64,000 bases of DNA, taken from positions 496,001 to 560,000 of the forward strand of contig NZ_WBIQ01000002.1 in the NCBI RefSeq assembly GCF_009749405.1, read 5' to 3'. A model generated the notes under the pieces. The model worked only from the letters and a program-made list of their open reading frames with translations. It searched no databases and was not told the DNA's origin. Positions 35,893 to 45,202 of this stretch are shown piece by piece. The stretch comes from Agromyces lapidis (lineage in GTDB: Bacteria > Actinomycetota > Actinomycetes > Actinomycetales > Microbacteriaceae). A program made the position numbers and the translations under genes. How positions within the stretch are numbered: the first letter of the stretch is position 1; every line of letters begins with the position of its first letter.

Positions 35893-35926
35893 GGTCTCGA
35901 TACGGCGCTGCGCGCCTCCTCGACCG
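35893..35926. repeat. 34-base intergenic repeat, copy 2
   Basis: Same unit and orientation as 33773-33806, one base different. The two copies bracket the BI-1 and glycerophosphodiesterase genes and lie in non-coding DNA. Confidence 0.8.
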
Positions 35927-35952
35927 ACGGAGCTCATGTCGGGGGCCGCGCC

Positions 35953-35958
35953 TAGACT
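35953..35958 (+). promoter_or_regulatory. -10 box of pcrA
   Basis: TAGACT, ten bases before the ATG at 35969. GAAGG lies in between, so either a very short leader or internal ribosome binding applies. Confidence 0.5.
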
Positions 35959-35968
35959 TGAAGGCGAC

Positions 35969-38458
35969 ATGACGCTGATCCTCGACCCCGACGACCCGGC
36001 CGGCTGGCGCGAGGCGCCCCCCGCACGCTCCGACGACCCCTCCGGCCCCGGTTCGCCCCTCACCGAGGGCCTGAACCCGCAGCAGCGCGAGGCGGTCGAG
36101 TATCGCGGCCCGGCGCTCCTGATCGTCGCGGGCGCCGGCTCGGGCAAGACCCGGGTGCTCACGCACCGCATCGCGCACCTCATCGAGATGCGCGATGCCT
36201 GGCCGAGCCAGATCCTCGCGATCACCTTCACGAACAAGGCCGCCGCCGAGATGCGCGAGCGCGTGCAGGCGCTGCTCGGCGACAGCGCGTCCGGCATGTG
36301 GATCTCGACGTTCCACTCGGCGTGCGTGCGCATCCTGCGCCGCGAGGCCGAGTCGCTCGGCCTCTCGTCGACGTTCACGATCTACGACTCGGCCGACCAG
36401 CGCACGATCCTGAAGCGCATCATCAAGGGACTCGACGCCGACACCATGGGCTTCACGCCTGCGAGCGCGCAGGCGAAGATCTCGAAGCTCAAGAACGAAC
36501 TCGCCGACGTCGAGAGCCACGCACGCAACGCGAACATGAACGACCCGCAAGAGGTCATGTTCCTCGAGATCTTCCGGCAGTACACGCGGCGCCTGCGCGA
36601 GGCATCCGCCCTCGATTTCGACGACCTGATCGCCGAGACCGTCTACCTCTTCCGCGCCTTCCCGAAGGTCGCGGCGCTCTACCAGCGGCGGTTCCGGCAC
36701 ATCCTGGTCGACGAGTACCAAGACACGAACCACGCGCAGTACTCGCTCATCCGCGAGCTGACCCGACCGGTCGCGCCGGCGATCGTGTCAGAGCTCGACG
36801 AGCACGGCATCCTCGTGCGCGGCATGACCGACGCGACGGGGTCGATCCCCGGAGCGAGCCTCACCGTCGTCGGCGACTCCGACCAGTCGATCTACGCGTT
36901 CCGCGGCGCCGACATCCGCAACATCGTCGAGTTCGAGCGCGACTTCCCGGGCGCCAAGGTGGTGCTCCTCGAGCAGAACTACCGCTCGACCCAGAACATC
37001 CTCTCGGCGGCGAACGCGGTCATCTCGAACAACTTCGACCGCAAAGACAAGAAGCTCTGGACGGCCGACGGAGACGGCGAGCAGATCGTCGGCTACACCG
37101 GGTACACGGCGCACGACGAGGCCCAGTTCATCGCCGACGAGATCGAGTCGCTGCACCGCTCGGGCGTCGCCTACCGCGACATCGCCGTGTTCTACCGCAC
37201 CAACGCGCAGACCCGTGCGCTCGAAGAGATCTTCGTGCGCTCGGCGCTGCCGTACCGCGTCGTCGGCGGCACGAAGTTCTACGAGCGCGCCGAGATCAAA
37301 GATGCGATGGCCTATCTCATCGCCGTCGCGAACCCGCTCGACGAGCTCGCGCTCCGACGCATCCTGAACACCCCCAAGCGCGGCATCGGGCCCGCCACCG
37401 AGACCACGATCGCGCAGTTCGCCGAGCAGAACGAACTGACGTTCCGTCAGGCGATGCGATCGGCCGGCGGGCTGGGGCTCGGGCCGAAGGTCACCGCGGC
37501 GATCTCCGCGCTCGCCGACGTGCTCGACGAGGCCGCGGCGATGCTCGTGCCCTCGCAGGCCGGCATCGACGCGGGCACGAACGAGGGAGCCTCGAAGATC
37601 TCCGAGGTGCTCGTGTTCCTGATGGAGCGCTCGGGGCTGCTCGACGCACTCCGCAACAGCCGCGACCCGCAAGACGAGACGCGCGCCGAGAACGTCGAAG
37701 AGCTCGTCGCCCAGACCCGCGACTTCGACCGCGAGAATCCCGGTGCGACGCTCGTCGACTTCCTCACCCAGGTCTCGCTCGTCGCCGCGGCCGACGAGCT
37801 CGACGACGCCTCGGGCACGGTCTCGCTGATGACCTTGCACACGGCCAAGGGGCTCGAATACCACGCCGTCTTCCTCACGGGCATCGAAGAGGGGCTGCTG
37901 CCGCACCAGATGTCGGCCTCCGAGCCCGGCGGTCCCGCCGAAGAGCGACGCCTTTTCTACGTCGGCATCACGCGTGCGCGCAAGCGCCTCTACCTCTCGC
38001 TCGCGATGAGCCGCGCCCAGTTCGGCGAGGTCGCGGTGGCGATGCCCTCGCGGTACCTCCAAGAGATCCCCGAGGGGCTCATCGACTGGCGCCAGTCGCC
38101 CGGCATGGCCACGAGCCGCGGCGGTTCGCAGCCGCGAGCGCTCAACGCCCGTCGCGGCTTCGGCCAGGGCGGGGCTGGCGGCGGCGCCTGGGGCACCCGC
38201 GACCGCGACCTCGAACGCTTCAGCGTCACCCGCTCCGAGAAGCCGAAGACCGAGTGGGCGAACAAGGTCACCGGCACCGTGCGCGACAACGGCGACCTCA
38301 CCCTCGAGGCCGGCGACCGCATCCGGCACGCCGACTTCGGCGAGGGCAAGGTCACGCAGGTCACCGGTGAGGGCACCAAGCGCATCGCGCACGTCTCGTT
38401 CGACCGCGCCGGGCAGAAGAAGCTCCTCATCAAGATCGCGCCGATCGAGAAGCTGTGA
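35969..38458 (+). CDS. pcrA: ATP-dependent DNA helicase PcrA/UvrD
   Basis: An 829-residue superfamily 1A helicase used in repair and plasmid or fork maintenance. All motifs are present: Q motif LNPQQREAVEY, motif I VAGAGSGKTRVL, Ia TFTNKAAAEMRER, II VDEYQDTN, III GDSDQSIYAFRGAD, IV LEQNYRS, V LHTAKGLEY and VI GITRARKRLYLS. The C-terminal Tudor-like tail (GDRIRHADFGEGKVTQVTG) binds RNA polymerase in PcrA proteins. The ATG is set by the promoter and the leader with GAAGG. The next gene overlaps its stop. Confidence 0.96.
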   Translation: MTLILDPDDPAGWREAPPARSDDPSGPGSPLTEGLNPQQREAVEYRGPALLIVAGAGSGKTRVLTHRIAHLIEMRDAWPSQILAITFTNKAAAEMRERVQALLGDSASGMWISTFHSACVRILRREAESLGLSSTFTIYDSADQRTILKRIIKGLDADTMGFTPASAQAKISKLKNELADVESHARNANMNDPQEVMFLEIFRQYTRRLREASALDFDDLIAETVYLFRAFPKVAALYQRRFRHILVDEYQDTNHAQYSLIRELTRPVAPAIVSELDEHGILVRGMTDATGSIPGASLTVVGDSDQSIYAFRGADIRNIVEFERDFPGAKVVLLEQNYRSTQNILSAANAVISNNFDRKDKKLWTADGDGEQIVGYTGYTAHDEAQFIADEIESLHRSGVAYRDIAVFYRTNAQTRALEEIFVRSALPYRVVGGTKFYERAEIKDAMAYLIAVANPLDELALRRILNTPKRGIGPATETTIAQFAEQNELTFRQAMRSAGGLGLGPKVTAAISALADVLDEAAAMLVPSQAGIDAGTNEGASKISEVLVFLMERSGLLDALRNSRDPQDETRAENVEELVAQTRDFDRENPGATLVDFLTQVSLVAAADELDDASGTVSLMTLHTAKGLEYHAVFLTGIEEGLLPHQMSASEPGGPAEERRLFYVGITRARKRLYLSLAMSRAQFGEVAVAMPSRYLQEIPEGLIDWRQSPGMATSRGGSQPRALNARRGFGQGGAGGGAWGTRDRDLERFSVTRSEKPKTEWANKVTGTVRDNGDLTLEAGDRIRHADFGEGKVTQVTGEGTKRIAHVSFDRAGQKKLLIKIAPIEKL

Positions 38459-39024
38459 ACTGGCCGACGCGCGCTTCGCGCACCGTCTACGAGAACCGGT
38501 GGATCAGGGTGATCGAAGACGAGGTCGTGCGACCCGACGGCGAGACGGGCGTCTACGGCGTCGTCGAGATGGCGCACCCCGCCGCATTCGTGGTCGCGGT
38601 CACCGACGCCGACGAGGTGCTGCTCGTCACGATCGACCGTCACACGGTGGGCACTTCGATCGAGGTGCCGGCCGGTGGCACCGACGGAGAGGATCCGCTC
38701 GTCGCCGCGCAGCGCGAACTCGCCGAGGAGACCGGCTACGAGGCATCCGACTGGCGTGCGATCGGCCGCATGACGGCGCTCAACGGCATCGCCCGGGCGG
38801 TGGAGCACGTGTACCTCGCCACGGGGCTGCGCCGCCCCGGCGCGGCCGATGCGAGCAGCGGCCTCGAGGCCACGCACGCGGCCCGACTCGAAGAGGGCAT
38901 CACCGCCGTGCGGGCGGTGCCGTGGCCCGAGGTCATGCGCATGGTGCGCGACGGCGAGATCGACGACGGCGAGACCGTCGCGGCGCTGATGTTCGCGGCG
39001 CTCGCGCTCGGGCACCTCGGCTGA
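38455..39024 (+). CDS. NUDIX hydrolase (ADP-ribose pyrophosphatase-like)
   Basis: A 189-residue hydrolase of nucleoside-diphosphate compounds. The Nudix box reads AGGTDGEDPLVAAQRELAEE and then TGY; it has REL and EE at the catalytic positions, but the loop before the first Glu is one residue shorter than the usual AGxxDxGE. The N-terminal EDEVVRPDGETGVYGVVE is typical of ADP-ribose-type members. The GTG start overlaps the pcrA stop by GTGA, so the two are coupled. Confidence 0.9.
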   Translation: MNWPTRASRTVYENRWIRVIEDEVVRPDGETGVYGVVEMAHPAAFVVAVTDADEVLLVTIDRHTVGTSIEVPAGGTDGEDPLVAAQRELAEETGYEASDWRAIGRMTALNGIARAVEHVYLATGLRRPGAADASSGLEATHAARLEEGITAVRAVPWPEVMRMVRDGEIDDGETVAALMFAALALGHLG

Positions 39025-39060
39025 GCGCGTCGGTCCCGCCGACTCAGCGGACTCGTCGAC

Positions 39061-39783
39061 TCACACGACCCCGCCGAGCAGCCCGCCGATCACCCAGGTG
39101 ACGACGAGCGCGAGCGCGCCGCCGACGACGACGCGCAGCACGGCACGGCCTCGTGGCGCCCCGCCGATCCAGGCCGAGAGCCAGCCGGTGATCGCGAGCG
39201 CCACGACCACCGCGAGGAAGGTCGTCGCGATGCGCCACTCGGGCGGCGGCAGGAGGATCGCGAGCATCGGCAGCACCGCGCCGACGAGGAACGACAGGGC
39301 GGATGCCCCGGCCGCATGCCACGGGTTGACCACGTCGTCTTCGGAGATGTGCAGCTCGGCCTCGAGGTGGGCGGCGAGCGCGTCGTGCGCGGTGAGCTCG
39401 CGGGCGACGCGGTCGGCCGTCTCCTCGCTCAATCCCTTCGCGCGGTAGATGCCGGCGAGCTCCGCGAGCTCCTGCTCGGGCATCTCGGCGAGCTCGCGCG
39501 TCTCCTTCGCGATGAGCGCCTGCTCGGTGTCGCGCTGGGTCGAGACCGAGACGTACTCGCCGAGGCCCATCGAGATGGCGCCCGCGACGACGGAGGCGAC
39601 GCCGGCGACGAGGATCGCACCGAGATCGGTCGTGGCGGCGGCCACGCCGACGACGAGGGCGGCGACCGAGATGATGCCGTCGTTCGCGCCGAGCACGCCG
39701 GCGCGCAGCCAGTTGAGCTTCTCGTGCACCTTCACGTCGTGCGGGTCGGCGCCGTGCGCCGGCTCGGTCGTGGCATCCGTCAT
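39061..39783 (-). CDS. VIT1/CCC1 family membrane protein (iron/manganese transporter type)
   Basis: A 240-residue membrane protein. It begins near EKLNWLRAGVLGANDGIISVAALVVGVAAA, the CCC1/VIT1 signature, then GAISMGLGEYVSVSTQRDTE, a charged cytoplasmic segment (the metal-binding region in VIT1), and three C-terminal helices. Two starts are possible: ATG 39783, where family similarity begins and a GAGACT box lies six bases upstream, or ATG 39822, with GGAGGAG nine bases upstream, adding 13 residues. I give the shorter one. Confidence 0.88.
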   Translation of the reverse strand: MTDATTEPAHGADPHDVKVHEKLNWLRAGVLGANDGIISVAALVVGVAAATTDLGAILVAGVASVVAGAISMGLGEYVSVSTQRDTEQALIAKETRELAEMPEQELAELAGIYRAKGLSEETADRVARELTAHDALAAHLEAELHISEDDVVNPWHAAGASALSFLVGAVLPMLAILLPPPEWRIATTFLAVVVALAITGWLSAWIGGAPRGRAVLRVVVGGALALVVTWVIGGLLGGVV

Positions 39784-39961
39784 ACCGGCAGTCTCGCAGC
39801 CGCTCGGGCGCCGCACCAGCATGGTGAGGCTCTCCTCCGTTGTGGGCGTCGAGCGTCGCGGGGAGCGCCGCGGGGAGCGCGGTCCGGGCGGCCGGACGCC
39901 GTGGCATCCGCGCGATTCTCGGCCCCGCTGCGCGGGGAGTAGCATGGAGGGTGGCCCACTT

Positions 39962-39977
39962 ATCTTGACGTCGAGAT
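39962..39977. promoter_or_regulatory. Palindromic operator upstream of sucC
   Basis: ATCTTGACGTCGAGAT is symmetric at 14 of 16 positions. It lies 78 bases before sucC, downstream of a TAGCAT box (39940-39945). The shape fits a winged-helix dimer such as MarR type; I do not recognise the regulator. Confidence 0.6.
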
Positions 39978-40054
39978 GTTTTTCGTCGCCCTCCGGGCCG
40001 AAACCCACCAGCCCCTGTGCGCGATCGCGCGTGCGGACCGATTGGAAGTAGAGC

Positions 40055-41224
40055 GTGGATCTTTACGAGTACCAGGCCAGAGACCTGTTCGAGCAGTACG
40101 GGGTCCCGGTGCTCCCGGGCATCGTCGCCGACACCCCCGACGAGGTGCGTGCGGCGGCCGAGAAGCTCGGCGGCGTCGTCGTGGTCAAGGCCCAGGTGAA
40201 GACGGGCGGCCGCGGCAAGGCCGGCGGCGTCAAGGTCGCGAAGACCCCCGACGAGGCGTACGAGGCGGCGAAGGCCATCCTCGGCCTCGACATCAAGGGC
40301 CACGTCGTCAAGCGCGTCATGGTCGCCGGCGGCGCCCGCATCGCGCAGGAGTTCTACTTCTCGGTGCTGCTCGACCGCGCCAACCGCTCCTACCTCTCGC
40401 TCACGAGCGTCGAGGGCGGCATGGAGATCGAGCAGCTCGCGGTCGAGAAGCCCGAGGCGCTCGCGCGCATCGAGGTCGACCCGATCGCCGGTGTCGACGC
40501 GGCGAAGGCCCGTGAGATCGCGGTCGCCGCGAACTTCCCCGCCGAGCTCGTCGATAAGGTCGCCGACGTCTTCGTGAAGCTCTACGAGGTCTACACGGGC
40601 GAAGACGCGACGCTCGTCGAGGTCAACCCGCTCATCCTCGACGAGGACGGCAACGTCATCGCCCTCGACGGCAAGGTCTCGCTCGACGAGAATGCCGAGT
40701 TCCGTCACCAGAACCACGCGCTCCTCGAGGACAAGGCCGCGGCCGACCCGCTCGAGGCGGCCGCCAAGGAGCTCGACCTCAACTACGTCAAGCTCGACGG
40801 CGAGGTCGGCATCATCGGCAACGGCGCGGGCCTGGTCATGTCGACCCTCGACGTCGTCGCCTACGCGGGCGAGAACCACGGCGACGTGAAGCCCGCGAAC
40901 TTCCTCGACATCGGCGGCGGCGCCTCGGCGGAGGTCATGGCCAACGGCCTCGGCATCATCCTCGGCGACCCGCAGGTCAAGAGCGTGTTCGTCAACGTCT
41001 TCGGCGGCATCACCGCCTGCGACCAGGTCGCCAAGGGCATCGTCGGCGCGCTCGCCGAGCTCGGCTCCGCTGCGAACAAGCCGCTCGTCGTGCGTCTCGA
41101 CGGCAACAACGTCGTCGAGGGCCGTCGCATCCTCGAGGAGGCGGCGCACCCGCTCGTCACCCTCGCCGAGAACATGGACCAGGGCGCCGACAAGGCGGCC
41201 GAACTGGCGAACGCCGCGAAGTAA
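40055..41224 (+). CDS. sucC: Succinyl-CoA synthetase, beta subunit (ADP-forming)
   Basis: SucC, with SucD, makes succinate and a nucleoside triphosphate from succinyl-CoA in the TCA cycle. The 389-residue protein has the ATP-grasp domain ([33 protein letters not shown]) and the C-terminal [17 protein letters not shown]. The GTG at 40055 follows GGAAG. It lies 11 bases upstream of sucD. A leader of about 100 bases with a palindromic operator suggests regulation. Confidence 0.97.
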   Translation: MDLYEYQARDLFEQYGVPVLPGIVADTPDEVRAAAEKLGGVVVVKAQVKTGGRGKAGGVKVAKTPDEAYEAAKAILGLDIKGHVVKRVMVAGGARIAQEFYFSVLLDRANRSYLSLTSVEGGMEIEQLAVEKPEALARIEVDPIAGVDAAKAREIAVAANFPAELVDKVADVFVKLYEVYTGEDATLVEVNPLILDEDGNVIALDGKVSLDENAEFRHQNHALLEDKAAADPLEAAAKELDLNYVKLDGEVGIIGNGAGLVMSTLDVVAYAGENHGDVKPANFLDIGGGASAEVMANGLGIILGDPQVKSVFVNVFGGITACDQVAKGIVGALAELGSAANKPLVVRLDGNNVVEGRRILEEAAHPLVTLAENMDQGADKAAELANAAK

Positions 41225-41235
41225 GGGATTCAGAC

Positions 41236-42144
41236 ATGACGATCTTCCTCAACAAGGACTCCAAGGTCATCGTCCAGGGCATCACCGGCGGCGAGGGCTC
41301 GAAGCACACCGCCCGTATGCTCGCGGCCGGCACCCAGGTGGTCGGTGGCGTGAACGCCCGCAAGGCGGGCACCACGGTGCTGCACACGGATGCCTCGGGC
41401 AACCCCGTCGAGCTCCCGGTGTTCGCCTCAGTGGCCGAGGCCATGGCGCAGACCGGCGCCGACGTCTCGATCGCGTTCGTGCCCCCGGCCTTCACGAAGG
41501 ACGCCGTGATCGAGGCCATCGACGCCGAGATCCCCCTGCTCGTCATCATCACCGAGGGCGTGCCCGTGCAGGACTCGGCCGAGTTCTGGGCCTACGCCAA
41601 GGACAAGGGCGAGAAGACCCGCATCATCGGACCGAACTGCCCCGGCATCATCAGCCCCGGTGAGGCCCTCGTCGGCATCACCCCGGCGAACATCACCGGC
41701 AAGGGCCCGATCGGCCTCGTCTCGAAGTCGGGCACGCTCACCTACCAGATGATGTACGAGCTGCGCGACCTCGGATTCTCGACCGCCATCGGCATCGGCG
41801 GCGACCCGATCATCGGCACCACCCACATCGACGCGCTCGCCGCGTTCGAGGCCGACCCCGAGACGAAGGCGATCGTCATGATCGGCGAGATCGGCGGCGA
41901 CGCCGAAGAGCGTGCGGCCGACTTCATCAAGGCGAACGTCACGAAGCCGGTCGTCGGCTACGTCGCGGGCTTCACCGCGCCCGAGGGCAAGACGATGGGC
42001 CACGCCGGCGCCATCGTCTCGGGCTCGGCCGGCACCGCGCAGGCCAAGAAGGAGGCCCTCGAGGCCGCCGGGGTCAAGGTCGGCAAGACGCCGTCCGAGA
42101 CCGCGCAGCTGCTCCGCGAGGTGTACGCCGCCCTCGGCGCGTAG
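41236..42144 (+). CDS. sucD: Succinyl-CoA synthetase, alpha subunit
   Basis: A 302-residue protein with the CoA-binding domain ([19 protein letters not shown]) and the phosphohistidine loop [19 protein letters not shown], whose His carries the phosphoryl group. [10 protein letters not shown] and the [10 protein letters not shown] segment are also invariant. AAGGGA precedes the ATG. It pairs with SucC from the same transcript, which ends at the hairpin at 42185. Confidence 0.97.
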   Translation: MTIFLNKDSKVIVQGITGGEGSKHTARMLAAGTQVVGGVNARKAGTTVLHTDASGNPVELPVFASVAEAMAQTGADVSIAFVPPAFTKDAVIEAIDAEIPLLVIITEGVPVQDSAEFWAYAKDKGEKTRIIGPNCPGIISPGEALVGITPANITGKGPIGLVSKSGTLTYQMMYELRDLGFSTAIGIGGDPIIGTTHIDALAAFEADPETKAIVMIGEIGGDAEERAADFIKANVTKPVVGYVAGFTAPEGKTMGHAGAIVSGSAGTAQAKKEALEAAGVKVGKTPSETAQLLREVYAALGA

Positions 42145-42184
42145 GCGCGAGTTCGACGCCAGGGGCATCCCGGTCGAATCGACA

Positions 42185-42214
42185 GAACCCCGCAGACCGT
42201 GGTCTGCGGGGTTC
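42185..42214 (+). terminator. sucCD terminator
   Basis: GAACCCCGCAGACC pairs with its complement 42201-42214; 12-14 bp with a minimal loop, 40 bases after the sucD stop. Confidence 0.82.
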
Positions 42215-42284
42215 CGCCGTTCGGCGGGGTGGAGCGGGGGGCGCACCCCGGCCGTTTCGGTTCACCCGTCTCCGTCGCGCCCGA

Positions 42285-44318
42285 TCACGGGTCGACGACC
42301 ACCGTGCAGACGTACACGCCCGGCTGTCGATCGCTCAGCGTGAGGCTGCCGTCGCCGTTCGCGTCGGTCACCTCGTCGAAACCGGGATCATCGGTCGGGG
42401 TGCACTCGATCGTCGACGCGGTTCCACCGTCGATCTGCGAGTCGACCGTGACGGTGATGTTCGTCAGCGGCATGTTGGTGAAACTCTTCGTGACGTACGG
42501 ACCGCCCGGGCAGCTGCCCGCGACGTCAACGGTCGCGGTCTGCGGGTTGGCGCTCGTCACCGCGTAGCCGGCTGGCACCGACTCGGTCACCGTGTAGTCG
42601 TCGACGAAGTCGCTCAGCACGAGGCCGTCGAAGCAGACGACTCCGCTCGCGTCGGTCTGCCCGGTGACGCCCTCGGCCGGCAACTCGCCGCCCGTGACGG
42701 TGAACGTCACACCCGCGTGCGGGTGATCGGTGATCCCATCATGGTTCAGTGCGACGTGCTTGCGGGTCTTGACGATCTTGATGGCGCCTCGATCCCGGTC
42801 GTCGTGGAAGGTGCAGACCACGTTCTCGCCCGGATCGAGCTCGATCGCAGCCGGATCATCCCCATCGTCGTCACCCGCACAGCTCGCGCTGACCAGGTGC
42901 CAGTTCTCGGGAACCGTCTCGCTGACGTCGTAGGTGCCGGGAACCAGGTTCCCGAACTCCGCCGAGTCCTTGCCTGCTGCGCCGGCTGCCGTCGTCGTCA
43001 ACGTGAACGGTGACGGTTCGAGCGTCTCCGAGGTGAACTCGAATGCTCCCGTGCCGCTGTCGGTGATCTTCTCGACCGTGATCGAACCGCGCGCCTTGTT
43101 GTAGTACGTGCAGTCGACGGTGTCCGCCGCGGAATCGAGGTTGAAGGTGATCTCGGCTCCGTTGATCGAGATGTTCGCTCCATCGGTGCTCAGGCTGCAG
43201 TCGATGTGATCGAGATCCCACCCGTCGGGCAGCGCGGACTCGGTCACATGGCCGGTCACGCCGATCGGCACCTCCGCGAACTCCTGAGATTCCCCGTCGC
43301 TCAGCGTGAAGCTGTCCGATGAGGGGTCGCTCGAGAAGTCCCCGGTGTAGGTGAAGTCCGCCGTCGAACCGGCGGGGTCGGTGACCTTGCTGATCTTCAC
43401 GCCGCCACAGGTCGGGAATCCGGTCTCGATCGGAGCGATGAAGTCCTTCATCGCGGCCGCGAACGAGTCGGAGGACCGGCTCTTCAGGTATGCGCTGCCG
43501 AAGGTCTCGCACTGATCGAGTGTGCTCGCGAGTGCGGTGAAGTCCACCGTCGCCTCACCGAACGTACGCGCCGAGATCGCGCCGAGTCCGTCGGCGTTCG
43601 GAGCGGTGATCGCGGTCGCGTTGATCGATCCGGTCGCGAGTCCGAGTTCGGTGAAGTTGGTCCGTGTGCTCCAACAGGGGACCGAGTTGCTCGCCTCGCA
43701 TTGCGAGCCGGCTCCCGCGGTGACCCACGTCGAGATGGACAACTGCGGGTTCGTGCCGCCGTTCGAGAGGTCGTACTGGATCAGCAGGTCGCCGGTGCTG
43801 CGAACGGGCGTCACCCCGTTGTCCGAGAGGACCTTGGACTTGTTGAACTCGAAGTCCATGTTCGTCGTGCCGGTCGGGTCCTGCACTCGGTGCCAGTAGA
43901 GGTGCAGGTACTGATGCCCCGCGTCGTTCGTCTCGAGCGCGAGGCCGAAGGTCTTGAGGTCGCTCTTGTTCGGCGGGATGCTGCCGTCCACGACCGTGGG
44001 CACCGGGGTGTCCTCCTTCGAGCCCTGACCGAACGAGTCGTCGCCGGCGCCGCTCGCCTTGTCGGGCTTGCGCACCTCGGTGATGTCCGCCCAGTCGGTG
44101 GACGGCGCCGGGTCGTCGACCACGAGATTCGCGTTCGTGTCGATCTCGAAGTCGCTGCCGGGCAGGCTCACTTCGGGGTGGTCCGCATAGGCCGGCGATA
44201 TCGCGAGCCCGGCGAGGAGGAGGCCTCCGACGGTGGCTGCGGCGATGATCGGGGAGCGCCGCAACCTGCGGCGAGCTCGTGACGTGGGACGGGTTCCGTG
44301 TTGAGTGCGCAGTGGCAT
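42285..44318 (-). CDS. Large secreted protein with repeated prealbumin/SpaA-like domains
   Basis: A 677-residue exported protein. The signal peptide has a twin-Arg-rich n-region (RARRRLRRS), a hydrophobic core and a cleavage site near ISPAYA. Residues about 45-310 have no family I recognise. Several beta-sandwich modules follow (about 315-640), each with ITVEK- or IKIVKT-type first strands and VDCTYYNK- or VVCTFHDD-type ends, as in SpaA/prealbumin-like domains. Paired cysteines recur. There is no LPxTG motif or C-terminal helix, so it is released or held non-covalently. GGAGG precedes the ATG. Its codon use is less GC-extreme than its neighbours. Confidence 0.8.
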   Translation of the reverse strand: MPLRTQHGTRPTSRARRRLRRSPIIAAATVGGLLLAGLAISPAYADHPEVSLPGSDFEIDTNANLVVDDPAPSTDWADITEVRKPDKASGAGDDSFGQGSKEDTPVPTVVDGSIPPNKSDLKTFGLALETNDAGHQYLHLYWHRVQDPTGTTNMDFEFNKSKVLSDNGVTPVRSTGDLLIQYDLSNGGTNPQLSISTWVTAGAGSQCEASNSVPCWSTRTNFTELGLATGSINATAITAPNADGLGAISARTFGEATVDFTALASTLDQCETFGSAYLKSRSSDSFAAAMKDFIAPIETGFPTCGGVKISKVTDPAGSTADFTYTGDFSSDPSSDSFTLSDGESQEFAEVPIGVTGHVTESALPDGWDLDHIDCSLSTDGANISINGAEITFNLDSAADTVDCTYYNKARGSITVEKITDSGTGAFEFTSETLEPSPFTLTTTAAGAAGKDSAEFGNLVPGTYDVSETVPENWHLVSASCAGDDDGDDPAAIELDPGENVVCTFHDDRDRGAIKIVKTRKHVALNHDGITDHPHAGVTFTVTGGELPAEGVTGQTDASGVVCFDGLVLSDFVDDYTVTESVPAGYAVTSANPQTATVDVAGSCPGGPYVTKSFTNMPLTNITVTVDSQIDGGTASTIECTPTDDPGFDEVTDANGDGSLTLSDRQPGVYVCTVVVDP

Positions 44319-44600
44319 CGTCGCCTCCAGAGTTGCGCGGCTTCGCCCGGCCCGGGCGGGCAGGGCGATCCCCGGCGGGGCGATGGACTGGGGCGGCTGT
44401 GCGCGGGCGCGGCAGGGCTTGCGGGTGACGGTCGTCTCTCGTCGCCGTGGGTGAGGCGGCGGCGGGATGCATCGGACCCGGGGGAGTCTCAGGTTTCATC
44501 TCGCACGCTACTCCGAACGAATGCCGCACGACAGAGCAGTTGAGCAATTCTCACCACCCAGAACGGGGGGTATCGCTCCTCGGCATGAGAGAGTGGCGGC

Positions 44601-45152
44601 ATGAGCGTCGAAGATACGGATGCCGCGCGCGAGCGGGACCGGCGCAGGACTGCCGCCGAGGTCAGGGACGATCTCGTCCGGACCGCGTTCGTGACCGAGG
44701 AGTCGGTCTACGGCGTGGTGCTCGTCTCGGGCATGATCGTGGTGGCCGGCACCCACGGATCGACCGCCTGGGAGGTGTTCTGGATCGTCGCCGTCACGGT
44801 CGTGGTGTTCTGGGCCGCCCATGTCTACGCCGGCACGGTCGCTCGCCACGGCCTCGCGATCGATCACGTGATGCCCCTGCGGCAGGCCTTCGACGCCGCA
44901 CTGCAGCACTCGCTCGGACTGCTCGCCTCGGCGATGCTTCCGTCGTTGATCCTCCTGCTCGGCGCCCTCCGGGTCGTGCCCGACGCCCTGACCATCTGGC
45001 TGGCGCTGTGGGCGGGTGTCCTCGTGCTCGCGGTGCTCGGATTCGTGGCCTACCGCCGTCGTGGCGCGCCGTGGCCGATGCAGCTGCTCGGCGCCCTCAC
45101 GACGGCCGCCTTCGGCCTCGTCATGATCGTCTTGAAGGCCTTCATCCACTGA
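44601..45152 (+). CDS. Integral membrane protein of unknown function
   Basis: A 183-residue protein. After a charged, helical N-terminal 30 residues (RERDRRRTAAEVRDDL) it has about five hydrophobic helices, including YGVVLVSGMIVVAGT and FWIVAVTVVVFWAAHVYAGTVA. I recognise no family. The 282-base gap before it holds the promoter region of the secreted protein; I see no clear terminator there. GAGAG lies upstream of the ATG. Confidence 0.72.
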   Translation: MSVEDTDAARERDRRRTAAEVRDDLVRTAFVTEESVYGVVLVSGMIVVAGTHGSTAWEVFWIVAVTVVVFWAAHVYAGTVARHGLAIDHVMPLRQAFDAALQHSLGLLASAMLPSLILLLGALRVVPDALTIWLALWAGVLVLAVLGFVAYRRRGAPWPMQLLGALTTAAFGLVMIVLKAFIH

Positions 45153-45202
45153 GTACGTGCCCCGGGGGCGCCGAGCCGCTATCGTCGTGCCTAGGGGGAC
45201 AC

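Noticed and set aside
39978..40054. A riboswitch in the sucC leader
   Set aside because: The leader has no conserved riboswitch core I can recognise and the length is short; the palindrome is better explained as a protein site.
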